From assembly GCA_040766655.1 (NCBI GenBank), contig JAXGQB010000010.1:186001-250000 (forward strand): a stretch of 64,000 bases of DNA, given 5' to 3'. This document shows, one piece after another, positions 14,003-22,707 of this stretch (positions within the stretch are counted from its first letter, which is position 1; each line of letters opens with the position of its first letter). Made by a program: the position numbers and the translations under genes. Source of the DNA: JALOOB01 sp040766655. GTDB taxonomy: Bacteria; Chloroflexota; Anaerolineae; CG2-30-64-16. Below the pieces are notes generated by a model. That model had not been told where the DNA came from. It did not search any database and saw only the letters and a list, made by a program, of their open reading frames with translations.

Positions 14003-15106
14003 TCAACTGGCCGCGCCCAGCGCGGCCAGCGCCTCCCCGAAGCTCCGGCGGCCGAGCCCAACCCGGAAGTGGCCGGGCATCTCGAACATCTCCCCCGGCG
14101 CGATCATCACCCCGCGCGTGTCGAGGCACTCCTGCGCGTAGGCCAGCGCGGTCATCGGCAGGCGCAGTCGCGGAAATGCCACCGAGCCCGCCATGGGCGG
14201 CAGCCACTCGTACGCGTCCGGCCGCGCGCCGAAGAATGCCTCCGCGAGCCCGCAGTTGTGCCGCACGATCCCGGTGTTGCGCGCCACGATGGTCTGGCCC
14301 GCGCGCAACGCGATGATGCCCAGGATCTCGCTGGGCGCGCTGCTGCAGATGGTGGTGTAGTCCTTGATCCCGCCGGCCCGCCGCAGCACGTCCCGATCGT
14401 GGGTCGCCAGCCAGCCGATGCGCAGCCCGGGCAGGCCGTACGACTTCGACAGCCCCGACAGGGTCACGCCGCGCGCCGCGCAGTCGCACGCCGAGGGCAG
14501 CCGCTGCACCCCGGACATCTCCAGCCCGCGGTACATCTCATCCGAGAAGAGGATCGCGCCGCTGCGGCTGACCGTGTCGACGATCGCGGTCCATTCGTCC
14601 GGGGCGGGCAGGTAGCCTGTCGGGTTGTGCGGGAAGTTGACCACCACGACCTTCGTGCGCGGGGTCATGAGCCGCGGGAGCGCGTCGATGTCCAGCGTCC
14701 AGCCGCCGTTCCCGGCCGTGACCGGCCAGCGGACGACCCGGCACCCGATCGATTCCGCCACGGTCGCCAGGGACTGGTACGCGGGCCAGGTCAGCACGAC
14801 CTCATCGCCGGGCTCCAGCACCCCGTTCATGAAGGTGAAGATCGCCTCCTCGGGCACGGCAACGAGGACGTCCCCGGCCTCCATCGACTCGTACTGCCGG
14901 GCGATCGCCTCGCGCAGGAGCGGGTGCCCCTCCGATTCGGTGTAGCCGAGCCAGAGCCGCTCCCACAGCGCGTGCGTCTCCGCGTCGGCCAGGGCGAGCA
15001 GTTCCGGCAGCGCCAGGCTCTCGCAGTCCGAGGCACTGAGCAGGTGTTGCACGTTGAACTCGTACTCGGCGAAGTAGCGCTCCAGCTTGAATGCGGACAG
15101 TTTCAT
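14003..15106 (-). CDS. PLP-dependent aminotransferase, class I/II
   Basis: A 367-residue fold-type I aminotransferase. The N-terminal block FAEYEFNVQHLLSASDCESL is followed by the cofactor- and substrate-binding motifs VVVNFPHNPTGY (Asn near residue 174), ILFSDEMYRG (Asp/Tyr) and SGLSKSYGLPGLRIGW, where the Lys forms the Schiff base with PLP. The C-terminal Arg region is GHFRVGLGR. The amino acid substrate cannot be told. The SDCE-type N-terminus is seen in a subgroup that includes capreomycidine-synthase relatives. It lies 108 bp behind the triple DsbA-domain gene and may share its transcript. Confidence 0.9.
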   Translation of the reverse strand: MKLSAFKLERYFAEYEFNVQHLLSASDCESLALPELLALADAETHALWERLWLGYTESEGHPLLREAIARQYESMEAGDVLVAVPEEAIFTFMNGVLEPGDEVVLTWPAYQSLATVAESIGCRVVRWPVTAGNGGWTLDIDALPRLMTPRTKVVVVNFPHNPTGYLPAPDEWTAIVDTVSRSGAILFSDEMYRGLEMSGVQRLPSACDCAARGVTLSGLSKSYGLPGLRIGWLATHDRDVLRRAGGIKDYTTICSSAPSEILGIIALRAGQTIVARNTGIVRHNCGLAEAFFGARPDAYEWLPPMAGSVAFPRLRLPMTALAYAQECLDTRGVMIAPGEMFEMPGHFRVGLGRRSFGEALAALGAAS

Positions 15107-15214
15107 GATGGTCTCTTTCTTCCCGGTGACACCTTCGGGACGCGCAGGAGCGGGGTCTTTCTCCGCCCGGCTCGCGCCGGCTGAGGTTGGCCCCGCCCCT
15201 GTCTCATCGCATCG

Positions 15215-17230
15215 TTACCGGTTCAGCAGCCCGTCGATCACGCCGCTGAACTGGGCGAAGGGCAGGGCGCCGGATAGCGGCTTTGCATCGCCGACCGGCT
15301 TCCCGCCTTCCATGACGGACAGGAAGAACGCGGGCGTGCCGCGCACGCCGAGCGCCGTGGCTTCCTGCATGTCCTTGTCAATCGCTGCCTGCGTCCCTGC
15401 ATCCGCTACACAGGCATCGTACTTCGCGCCGTCCGCACCAAGAGCTACAGCCTGGGCGCGGAACTGACCGGCCGCATCCCCGGCGCTCTGCCAGGTCGCC
15501 TGGTTGGCGAACAGCCAGTCGTGTATCTCCCAAAACAGCTTCGCATCCTGCTCGCCCGCGCAGATAGCCGCCTTCGCCGCAGGTACGGCGTTCGCGTGGA
15601 AGTCGAGCGGGAAGTTCTTGAACACGTGCACCATCTTGCCGGTTTTGATGTACGCTTCATACAGAAGCGGCTCCGTCTGCAAAGCATGACGGGCACAGTA
15701 CGGTCACTGGAAATCCGAGTAGTCCTCCAGCTTCACGAGGGCGTTCGGGTCGCCGCGGTAGAAGTTACCCTCTGCGTCGCGACCCATCGGCAGGCTGGCC
15801 AGTTCCGCCTTTGAGATGGACGGCGCAGGCGTGGGCGTCGGCGTCGGCGGGGCCTGCAGCTCGAGGATGTTCTGTTCGAACTGTTCGAGCGGCAGCGCGC
15901 CCGGGAACCCGCGCACGTCCTGCGACTTGCCGGTCTCGTCCACCTTGATGATCAGGTAAGACGGCGCCTGCGGCACGCCGATGTTGCTGCTGCCGAACGC
16001 CAGCGCCTGCTCGACCTGCGTCTGCACGGTCTCGTCCGCCAGGCACGAGGCAAACGCCGCCTCATCCAGCTTGAGGTCCGCGGCATAGCCCTGCATCGCA
16101 GCGTCGTCGCCCTCGGTCCACTGATCCAGGTTGGTCAGCAGCAGGGTGCGGAACTCGAAGAAGTTGGCCTGCTGGCCAGCGCAGAGGGCCGCCACGGCGG
16201 CGCGGGGCGCGACCACGGGGAACAGCTGCACCACGTAGCGCACCTCGCCCTTGTCGATGTAATCGGTCTTCAGCTTTGCCTCGACCGACTTCACGTGCTC
16301 GGCCGTCTCCGGGCTCTTGAAATCCTCGAACGCAAGGATCACGATCGGTGCATCCGGGTCTCCCACGTAATAGCTGCCGTCGTAGGTGCGGCCCGCGCGA
16401 CCCGGATCGGGCTGGAAGAACTCGACGCCCTGGGGCAGTGGCGTGGGCGTGGGCGGCGGCACCTGGCCGGCCTTGGCCTTCTCGATCTTGTCCTGGAACT
16501 CGGAGAAGGGATACGCACCGCTGATGAACCACTCGTTGATGAAGAACGCCGGCGTGCCCTGGACGCCCCGCGTCATGCCTTCCTGCAGATCCTGCTCGAT
16601 GCGGGCCAGGCTCGCGGGGTCGGCCACGCACAGGTCGTATTCAGCCTCGACCGCGCCGAGCGCAACGGCCTGTGTGCGGAACTGGGCCGCGCCATCTGTT
16701 GCACCGGTCCAGGCGGCCTGGTTCTCGAACAGCCAGTCGTGCAGCTCCCAGAAAAGCTTGGGATCCTGTTGGCCGGCGCAGTAGGTCGCCATGGCCGCGG
16801 GCATGGCGTTGGCGTGGAAGTCCAGCGGGAAGTGCCGGAATGTATGCACGACCTGCCCGGTTGCGATATAGGTATCGCGCACCTGCGGCTCGGTCTCCAT
16901 GACGTGACGCGCACAGTAGGGGCACTCGAACTCCGAGAATTCAACCAGCTTCACGGGCGCGTCCGGGTCGCCGCGGTAGAAGTTGCCCTCCGCGTCCACC
17001 CCGACCGGCAGATCTGCCGGGTCGACGGCGGGAGCAGCCGCAGGGGCCCCACCGGCGGGGGCGGCGACTGCGGGAACCGTCGCAGGTGCGACGGTCTGGC
17101 CGGTCGACTCGGGCGTGCCGGCCTGGCCGATGGGCGCAGTCGCGGGCGCGCACGCTGCCGCGACCAGCACCAGGATCAGCAGGGCCAGTATCGGCAGGGC
17201 CGGCCTGGCGCCAGATTGCGAACGGATCAT
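15215..17230 (-). CDS. Triple DsbA-fold lipoprotein, candidate selenoprotein (in-frame UGA at codon 509)
   Basis: A lipoprotein (signal ending LVAAAC, Cys27) with three DsbA-like thioredoxin folds joined by PTPTPTP linkers. Domain 1 (about 75-275) has an intact active site FECPYCARH (Cys103, Cys106). Domain 2 (about 300-460) has lost both Cys (DFKSPETAEH). Domain 3 begins EDYSDFQ, then TGA at 15706-15704, then PYCARHALQTEP in the same frame, and continues to a normal stop. It aligns residue by residue with domain 1 (HVFKNFPLDFHANAVPAA, GVRGTPAFF). The UGA replaces the first Cys of CPYC, giving U-P-Y-C, so selenocysteine is the best reading. ATG 17230 has GAGGGAGAG upstream. It acts outside the membrane as a thiol oxidoreductase. 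A simple nonsense mutation is the alternative. Confidence 0.85.
15670..15694 (-). promoter_or_regulatory. SECIS-like stem-loop behind UGA 15706
   Basis: On the minus strand CCGTC and GACGG (12-16 and 27-31 bases after the UGA) form a stem that continues, after one bulged A, as TGC/GCA around a TTT loop, with an outer GC/GC. A bulged base in the upper stem is also seen in the E. coli fdhF element. Hand-folded, so tentative. Confidence 0.5.
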
Positions 17231-17285
17231 CGATCACTCTCCCTCTCAAGAAGCAGCTCGGCGGCGTGAGGCCGGCCGGCGCCCA

Positions 17286-18461
17286 TCAGTAGACAAACTC
17301 ACGGATATCGTAACGCGCCAGGAGCGGACTCCCGACGCCCCAATAGTTCTTCAATGCAGCCCGGAGCGCATCTTCCTGCTGCGCTGCCTCCGCCCAGGAC
17401 AGCGGCGTCAGCCCCTCCGCTGCGGCGATCGCCTCGTACTCCGAGCCTGGCTGCTCGAAGAAGGGCGAGAAGTAGACCAGGTCCTCGCGCGTCAGGGGCA
17501 TGGCCTGCAGCGCGGCCAGCGTATGTGCGACGTGGTCGCCGGCGAACCGGGATCCGCCGATGCCGGTCATGATGATGACGCCGACGCCAACGCCGGCGCC
17601 CTTGAGGGTGCGGACCGCGTCGACGACGTCGCCGGCCGTGCCGGGCTTGCGCAGAAACCTCAGCAGCGCATCGTCGCCGCTCTCCATGCCGATGTACACC
17701 CGGCGCAGGCCCCGAGCCGCCAGTTCCGCCCACTCATCGCGCGACTTCCTGCCGGCGTCGAACGCATCGATGAACGAGAAGATGCCGCCCGGTCGCTGGA
17801 TCCCCGCTGCATCGATCTCGTCCAGCCACGCGTGTACGCGAGGCAGCGCCGCGACCAGGGCGTTGGCATCCGCCAGGAACAGCGACCTGCGCAAGGCGAG
17901 GGCCGGACCGAAGAACGCCCGCACCTGTTCGATGTGTGCGCGCAACTCCGCCGGATCCTTGATGCGAAAGGGCCTGTCTCGGTAGAAGCTGCAGAACGTG
18001 CACCGATTGTAAGAGCAGCCCTCCGTCGCCTGGAGGACCAACGCCAGGTACTGGTCCGGCGGCAGGATGCTGACCGGCCGGTAGATCTGCCGGAAGGCCG
18101 CAACGTCCTCCTCGATCCGCCGGTCGGTCCACCCTACCAGCGGCGCCAGCCGGTCGTCGCCGCACGATTCAGCCACCGCCTGTGCCAGGCGATAGGCGCC
18201 CGAGACGAACTCGCTTGCCTGCTCCGGCGCCAACCATTCCCGCACGCGGCCCTCCTGGCCCGCGTGCTTGCGCAGCACCCGGCCGTCGAGGCCGCGACGG
18301 TAGTTGACGCCGTCGACGAATGCGCCGATGAGCCGGCCGGCCAGGTCGAACGAGTAGCTCGGCTGCTCGTCTCCCACAAGGAGGTTGATCGCGAGGGGCC
18401 GCAAGCGCACTGCCACTGGCCCCACGCCTGCGACAGTGCAGTCAAGGACGGTTGTTGCCAT
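17286..18461 (-). CDS. Radical SAM protein of unknown substrate
   Basis: A 391-residue radical SAM enzyme. The cluster motif is ATEGCSYNRCTFCSFY, with C-x4-C-x2-C spacing in place of the common C-x3-C-x2-C, a spacing seen in some B12-less members of the YgiQ/BchE-like group. Barrel motifs follow: RSLFLADANALV, GIFSFIDAF, RRVYIGMESGDDALLRFL (a HemN/Elp3-like stretch) and GVGVIIMTGIGG. The 120 residues before the cluster form an uncharacterised N-terminal domain. The protein has no signal peptide. Start ATG 18461 lies about 25 bases behind the predicted transcription start. It is 55 bp upstream of the DsbA-fold lipoprotein gene. Confidence 0.85.
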   Translation of the reverse strand: MATTVLDCTVAGVGPVAVRLRPLAINLLVGDEQPSYSFDLAGRLIGAFVDGVNYRRGLDGRVLRKHAGQEGRVREWLAPEQASEFVSGAYRLAQAVAESCGDDRLAPLVGWTDRRIEEDVAAFRQIYRPVSILPPDQYLALVLQATEGCSYNRCTFCSFYRDRPFRIKDPAELRAHIEQVRAFFGPALALRRSLFLADANALVAALPRVHAWLDEIDAAGIQRPGGIFSFIDAFDAGRKSRDEWAELAARGLRRVYIGMESGDDALLRFLRKPGTAGDVVDAVRTLKGAGVGVGVIIMTGIGGSRFAGDHVAHTLAALQAMPLTREDLVYFSPFFEQPGSEYEAIAAAEGLTPLSWAEAAQQEDALRAALKNYWGVGSPLLARYDIREFVY

Positions 18462-18490
18462 AATACTACTAGAAAAGAAACTGTCTTGTT

Positions 18491-18519
18491 ATTATAATCG
18501 ACCTGTTCGCAGCCCACAA
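18491..18519 (-). promoter_or_regulatory. Promoter of the radical SAM gene
   Basis: On the minus strand TTGTGG (18519-18514) and TATAAT (18496-18491) are 17 bases apart. The -10 is perfect and the -35 is partial. Confidence 0.5.
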
Positions 18520-18543
18520 ACGACGCCTCGGTCCGTTCCATTC

Positions 18544-18571
18544 TTGGCCGATCGTTCGTTGGTGATATAAT
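18544..18571 (+). promoter_or_regulatory. Promoter of the ABC-F operon
   Basis: TTGGCC (18544-18549) and a perfect TATAAT (18566-18571) are 16 bases apart, 27 bases before the ABC-F start codon. It is divergent from the radical SAM promoter. Confidence 0.55.
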
Positions 18572-18597
18572 GACCTCTTGCTGGAGCATCGAGGACC

Positions 18598-20505
18598 ATG
18601 TCTCTGTTAGTGGCAACCGGCCTCGCCAAGGCCTTCGGCGCGTTGGATGTCTTTGATGGCGTCGACCTGCGCGTCGAAGCGGGCGACCGCATCGGTTTTG
18701 TGGGCGCGAACGGCGCGGGCAAGACGACCGTCCTGCGGATCCTGGCGGGGGTGGACTCGCCGACCGCGGGCGATGTCGCGCGCAAGCGAGGGCTCACGGT
18801 GGGCTATCTGCCCCAGGACCCCCCGCCCGCGAGCGACCTGACGCTGCACGCCGCCATGTTGCAGGTCTTCGCACATCTGCAGGACCAGGCCGCGGCGCTT
18901 CGCGAGATGGAGCACCGCCTCGCCGGCGCGGCGCACGATGGCTCGGACGAGTACGAGGGGCTGCTGGAGGCGTACGGCCACGCGCAGGCAGCTTTCGAGG
19001 TCGCGGGCGGCTACGATTACGAGACGCGCATCCGCCAGGTCCTGGGCGGCCTGGGGTTCAACGAGGACCAGCACGGTAAGCCGTTGGCGCACCTGAGTGG
19101 GGGGGAGCGCACGCGCGCGCTGCTTGCCCAGTTGATCCTTCAGGAGACGGACGTCCTGCTGCTGGACGAGCCCACGAACCACCTGGACCTGGAGGCCGTC
19201 GAGTGGCTCGAAGAGACGCTCGTGCATTGGCGGGGCGGGCTGGTGGTGGTCGCGCACGATCGCTACTTCCTCGACAAGGTGGCCAACCGCATCTGGGACA
19301 TGAACTTCGGCCGGCTCGAGACCTATCGCGGCAACTACTCCGCGTTTCGCGTTCAGAAGGAGATGCGCCTCGACCGCAAGCGGACCGAGTGGGAGTCGCA
19401 GCAGGAGTTCATCGAGAAGACCGAGGAGTTCATCCGCCGCAACCTGGCCGGACAGCGCACGAAGGAGGCCCAGGGCCGGCGGACTCGGCTGGAGCGCTTC
19501 CTGCGCGATGAGGCGATCGACCGGCCACAGGACCAGCAACAGATCCGGCTTGGGCTGACCACGCAGATCCGCTCCGGCGACCTGGTCCTGGCGACGAAGA
19601 ACCTGGCCGTCGGCTACGATAGGCCGCTCTTCTTCGCAGAGGATGCGGAGGTCCGCCGCGGCGACCGCGTCGCGCTGATCGGCCCGAACGGCGCGGGCAA
19701 GACGACGCTGCTCAAGACGATCCTGGGCGAGCTGCCGCCCCTGCAGGGGAAGGTGCGTGCCGGGGCGAGCGTGGAGGTGGCCTACCTGGCGCAGGCACAG
19801 GCCGGGCTCCATCCGGATGAGACGGTGCTGGACGCCATCCTCGACGTGCGCAACCTGCCGCTGACACAGGCGCGCAACTTCCTGGGGCAGTTCCTGTTCC
19901 GCGGCGACGATGTCTTTCGGACGATCGGCACCCTGAGCGGCGGCCAGCGCAGCCGGGTCGCGCTGGCCCGCATGACGCTGCAGGGCGCCAACTTCCTGCT
20001 GCTCGACGAGCCGACCAACCATCTCGACCTGGACACGCAGGAGATCCTGGAGCAGGTGCTCGGGCAGTTTCCCGGCACCATCCTCCTGGTGACCCACGAT
20101 CGGTGGTTGGTGCAGGCGCTGGCGACGCAGGTGTGGCGCGTCGACGGCGACGAGATGCGCGTCTACAAGGGCAATTACGCGGAGTACCAGGCGCTGCGCG
20201 CGGCCGAGACCGACGCTGCGGTGAAGGACAAGGCGCCCGACGCGGATGCAGGAGTCGACAACGATCGCGAGCGGGCGCGGGAGGAGCGCCGCCAGCGCCG
20301 GGCCGCGGAGAAGCGCATGGAGGCTGCCAACGCGATCGAGGCGCGCATCCACGCGATCGAACGGCAACTGGGCGACCTCAGCGTCGATCTGGAGCGCGCG
20401 AGTCTGGCAGGCGACGTCGCGAAGGTGCAGCGCCTGGGCGTGGCCTATCAGCAGCTGGAGGACGAGCTGCACCGGGAGATGACCGAGTGGGCCGGGCTGA
20501 CATGA
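18598..20505 (+). CDS. ABC-F ribosome-associated ATPase (Uup/EttA-like)
   Basis: A 635-residue soluble protein with two ABC ATPase domains and no membrane segment. Domain 1 has Walker A GANGAGKTT (near 38), signature LSGGERTRA and Walker B LLLDEPTNHLDLEAVEW. Domain 2 has GPNGAGKTT (near 367), LSGGQRSRVALARM and LLLDEPTNHLDLD. Between them is the interdomain linker rich in charged residues (KRTEWESQQEFIEKTEEFIR). The C-terminus (about 540-635) is a charged coiled coil as in Uup. ABC-F proteins act on the ribosomal E site in translation or antibiotic protection. It overlaps the coaE start by four bases. Confidence 0.95.
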   Translation: MSLLVATGLAKAFGALDVFDGVDLRVEAGDRIGFVGANGAGKTTVLRILAGVDSPTAGDVARKRGLTVGYLPQDPPPASDLTLHAAMLQVFAHLQDQAAALREMEHRLAGAAHDGSDEYEGLLEAYGHAQAAFEVAGGYDYETRIRQVLGGLGFNEDQHGKPLAHLSGGERTRALLAQLILQETDVLLLDEPTNHLDLEAVEWLEETLVHWRGGLVVVAHDRYFLDKVANRIWDMNFGRLETYRGNYSAFRVQKEMRLDRKRTEWESQQEFIEKTEEFIRRNLAGQRTKEAQGRRTRLERFLRDEAIDRPQDQQQIRLGLTTQIRSGDLVLATKNLAVGYDRPLFFAEDAEVRRGDRVALIGPNGAGKTTLLKTILGELPPLQGKVRAGASVEVAYLAQAQAGLHPDETVLDAILDVRNLPLTQARNFLGQFLFRGDDVFRTIGTLSGGQRSRVALARMTLQGANFLLLDEPTNHLDLDTQEILEQVLGQFPGTILLVTHDRWLVQALATQVWRVDGDEMRVYKGNYAEYQALRAAETDAAVKDKAPDADAGVDNDRERAREERRQRRAAEKRMEAANAIEARIHAIERQLGDLSVDLERASLAGDVAKVQRLGVAYQQLEDELHREMTEWAGLT

Positions 20506-21236
20506 GGCCATACGTCATCGGCCTGACGGGCAGCATCGGCTGCGGCAAGAGCCACATCCGTGAGACGCTGGAGGAGTTAGGCGCAGAGGGGGTCGACGCG
20601 GACCTGGTCGCACATGAGGTGATGGCGCCCGGGGGCGCAGCGTACGAGCGGGTTCTCGACGCCTTCGGCCGCGATCTGTTGACCGCCGAGGGGCTGATCG
20701 ACCGGCGCAAACTGGGCGGGCGGGTGTTCTCGGATCCCGAGGCGCTTGTGCGGCTGGAGCAGATCGTCCATCCGGCCGTGGCGGACGCGATCGGGGAGCG
20801 GGTGGCGGCCAGCACCGCGCCCGCGGTCGTGATCGAGGCGATCAAGCTGATCGAGGCCGGCATCAGCGCGATCCTCTGCGACGAAGTCTGGGTGGCCACG
20901 TGCAGCGAGGAAGAACAACTGGCCCGGCTGCACGCCACCCGGGGCATGAGCGCGGAGGAGGTGCGCCGCCGCCGGCTCAACCAGATGCCGGAAGCGCAGA
21001 TGATCGCGGCCGCCCATCGGGTCGTGCCGACCGACGGCTCGCTCGTCGAGACCGAGGTGCTTGTGCTCCGTGCGTGGCTGGAGCTGGGGCTGCCGCTGCC
21101 GGGCGCATCTGTCGTGACGGCCGAACCGAATCGGCTGCTGATTCGTATAGATGAAGGCGCCGCGGTTGCCGAGGGGTTCTATCGCAGGCTGGGCTTTCGC
21201 CGGCGCCGCGGCCGCGTGTTCGGTCTGCGGTTGTAG
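20502..21236 (+). CDS. coaE: Dephospho-CoA kinase with C-terminal extension
   Basis: Catalyses the last step of CoA synthesis, the phosphorylation of dephospho-CoA. The P-loop GLTGSIGCGKS (residues 7-17) is followed by DADLVAHEVMAPGGAAY, LGGRVFSDPEALVRLEQIVHP and RLNQMPEAQMIAAA, the CoaE hallmarks. ATG 20502 overlaps the ABC-F stop (ATGA). The family is usually about 200 residues; here 244, with a 40-residue tail containing EGFYRRLGFRRRRG, which resembles the end of a GNAT acetyltransferase. Whether the tail folds or is a remnant cannot be told. Confidence 0.92.
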   Translation: MRPYVIGLTGSIGCGKSHIRETLEELGAEGVDADLVAHEVMAPGGAAYERVLDAFGRDLLTAEGLIDRRKLGGRVFSDPEALVRLEQIVHPAVADAIGERVAASTAPAVVIEAIKLIEAGISAILCDEVWVATCSEEEQLARLHATRGMSAEEVRRRRLNQMPEAQMIAAAHRVVPTDGSLVETEVLVLRAWLELGLPLPGASVVTAEPNRLLIRIDEGAAVAEGFYRRLGFRRRRGRVFGLRL

Positions 21237-21262
21237 AGACGTTGCAGACTGATGACCGTTGC

Positions 21263-21286
21263 AGAGACGCAGCATGCTACGTCTCT
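21263..21286 (+). terminator. Hairpin between coaE and the small membrane protein gene
   Basis: AGAGACG (21263-21269) pairs with CGTCTCT (21280-21286). The loop holds AGCATGCT, itself a palindrome. A second copy of GTAGAGACG at the coaE stop can compete for the same partner. No T-run. Confidence 0.4.
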
Positions 21287-21308
21287 ACAGAAGCGTGGGA
21301 GCAGCAAT

Positions 21309-21545
21309 ATGCGCAACCTGTGGGATAAACATCCGAACCTGGTTTCGTGGGCGGCACTGGCCGTCGGGATGGTGATCATCGTCGTCTTCTCGGCGCGTAA
21401 CGTGGGCTTTCAGCCGTCGCAATGGGCCGCGGTGATCCTCGCCACGGTCGCGCTGGCCGGCCTGTGCGTGTGGATCATCAGCTGGGACGACTCACCGGGT
21501 GAGGACATCGTGACTGGTAAGGAGCAGGACGCCGCATCCAAGTGA
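21309..21545 (+). CDS. Small two-helix membrane protein, unknown
   Basis: A 78-residue protein with two hydrophobic segments (LVSWAALAVGMVIIVVFSA and WAAVILATVALAGLCVWII) and an acidic C-terminus. ATG 21309 is chosen because GGGAG lies seven bases upstream; a longer in-frame start at 21252 falls in the preceding hairpin. It is 17 bases upstream of dnaJ and probably cotranscribed. I do not recognise the family. Confidence 0.7.
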   Translation: MRNLWDKHPNLVSWAALAVGMVIIVVFSARNVGFQPSQWAAVILATVALAGLCVWIISWDDSPGEDIVTGKEQDAASK

Positions 21546-21562
21546 TGTGCGGTGGTTGACGT

Positions 21563-22705
21563 ATGAGCAAGCGAGACTATTACGAAGTACTGGGTGTGCC
21601 GCGCGACGCGGACGACACTGCGATCAAGGGCGCGTATCGCCGCCTCGCCCGCCAGTATCACCCGGACGTGAACAAGGCCGCGGACGCGGAAGAGCGTTTC
21701 AAGGAGATCAACGAGGCGTACGAGATGCTCAGCGATCCCGAACGCCGCGCCGCGTATGATCGCTACGGCCATGCCGCCCCTCAGGGCTTCGGCGCGGGGG
21801 GCAGCCCCTACGGGGGCGCCGGCTTCGGCGGATTCAACGACATCTTTGAGGAGTTCTTCGGCGGGTTCGCGGGGATGCGCGGGGGTGCGGCGCAGCGAGG
21901 TCCTGCGCGCGGCGCGGACCTGCGCTACGATCTCGAGATTTCCTTCCAGGAAGCCGTCTTTGGCGTGGAGAAGGAGATCGAGATCGAGCGCATGGAGATC
22001 TGCCCCGTCTGCACCGGGTCGGGCGCGGAGCCCGGCACCCAGCCGATCCGCTGCCCCCAGTGCAACGGCACGGGCGAGGTGCGCCGCGCACAGCAGACTA
22101 TCCTGGGCCAGTTCGTCAGCGTGACGGTCTGCCCCCGCTGTAACGGCGAGCGGGAGATCGCGACGACGCCCTGCTCGAACTGCCGCGGCCAGAAGCGCGT
22201 GCGCACGACGCGCCGCCTGGTCGTCACCATTCCCGCTGGCGTGGATGACGGCATGCGCATCCGCCTGGCCAACGAAGGCGAGCCGGGCGAACGCGGCGGT
22301 CCTGCGGGCAGTCTGTTCGTGTTCCTGAACGTCAAGCCCCATCCCTTGTTCCAGCGCCAGGAAAACGACATCGTGCTCGAGCTGCCGGTCAACATCGTTC
22401 AGGCGACGCTGGGTGCGGAGGTCGAGATCCCGACCCTGGACGGGTCGATCAAGATCACGATTCCGGCCGGCACGCAGCACGGCGAGGTGATCAAGCTGCG
22501 CGGCAAGGGCGTGCCCATCCTGCGCAGCAGTCGCCGCGGGGATCAGTTGGTCGCGGTCAAGATCGTGGTGCCGGAAAAGCTCAGCGAGAAGCAGAAGAAG
22601 CTCCTGCGCGAGTTGGGCGAGTCGCTCGGGCTGGAGTCGCTGGGCAAGGACAACCGGAGCCTCTTCGAGAAGCTGATCGACTCGGTCGGAAATGCGCTGG
22701 GGTGA
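21563..22705 (+). CDS. dnaJ: Chaperone DnaJ
   Basis: A type I Hsp40 of 380 residues that delivers unfolded proteins to DnaK. It has the J domain (about 4-66) with the HPD motif in YHPDVNK, a Gly/Phe-rich stretch (FGAGGSPYGGAGFGGF), and four zinc-binding repeats CPVCTGSG, CPQCNGTG, CPRCNGER and CSNCRGQK between about residues 150 and 215. The last two repeats lack the usual closing Gly-x-Gly. The C-terminal substrate domains include EGEPGERGGPAGSLFVF. grpE and dnaK are not in the window. It is followed directly by prmA. Confidence 0.97.
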   Translation: MSKRDYYEVLGVPRDADDTAIKGAYRRLARQYHPDVNKAADAEERFKEINEAYEMLSDPERRAAYDRYGHAAPQGFGAGGSPYGGAGFGGFNDIFEEFFGGFAGMRGGAAQRGPARGADLRYDLEISFQEAVFGVEKEIEIERMEICPVCTGSGAEPGTQPIRCPQCNGTGEVRRAQQTILGQFVSVTVCPRCNGEREIATTPCSNCRGQKRVRTTRRLVVTIPAGVDDGMRIRLANEGEPGERGGPAGSLFVFLNVKPHPLFQRQENDIVLELPVNIVQATLGAEVEIPTLDGSIKITIPAGTQHGEVIKLRGKGVPILRSSRRGDQLVAVKIVVPEKLSEKQKKLLRELGESLGLESLGKDNRSLFEKLIDSVGNALG

Positions 22706-22707
22706 GC

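Noticed and set aside
12265..15706. Treating the rhodanese and DsbA genes as plain pseudogenes
   Set aside because: Each has exactly one interruption, always TGA, at a redox Cys position, and the downstream parts keep frame and motifs. Decay would leave random stops and frameshifts.
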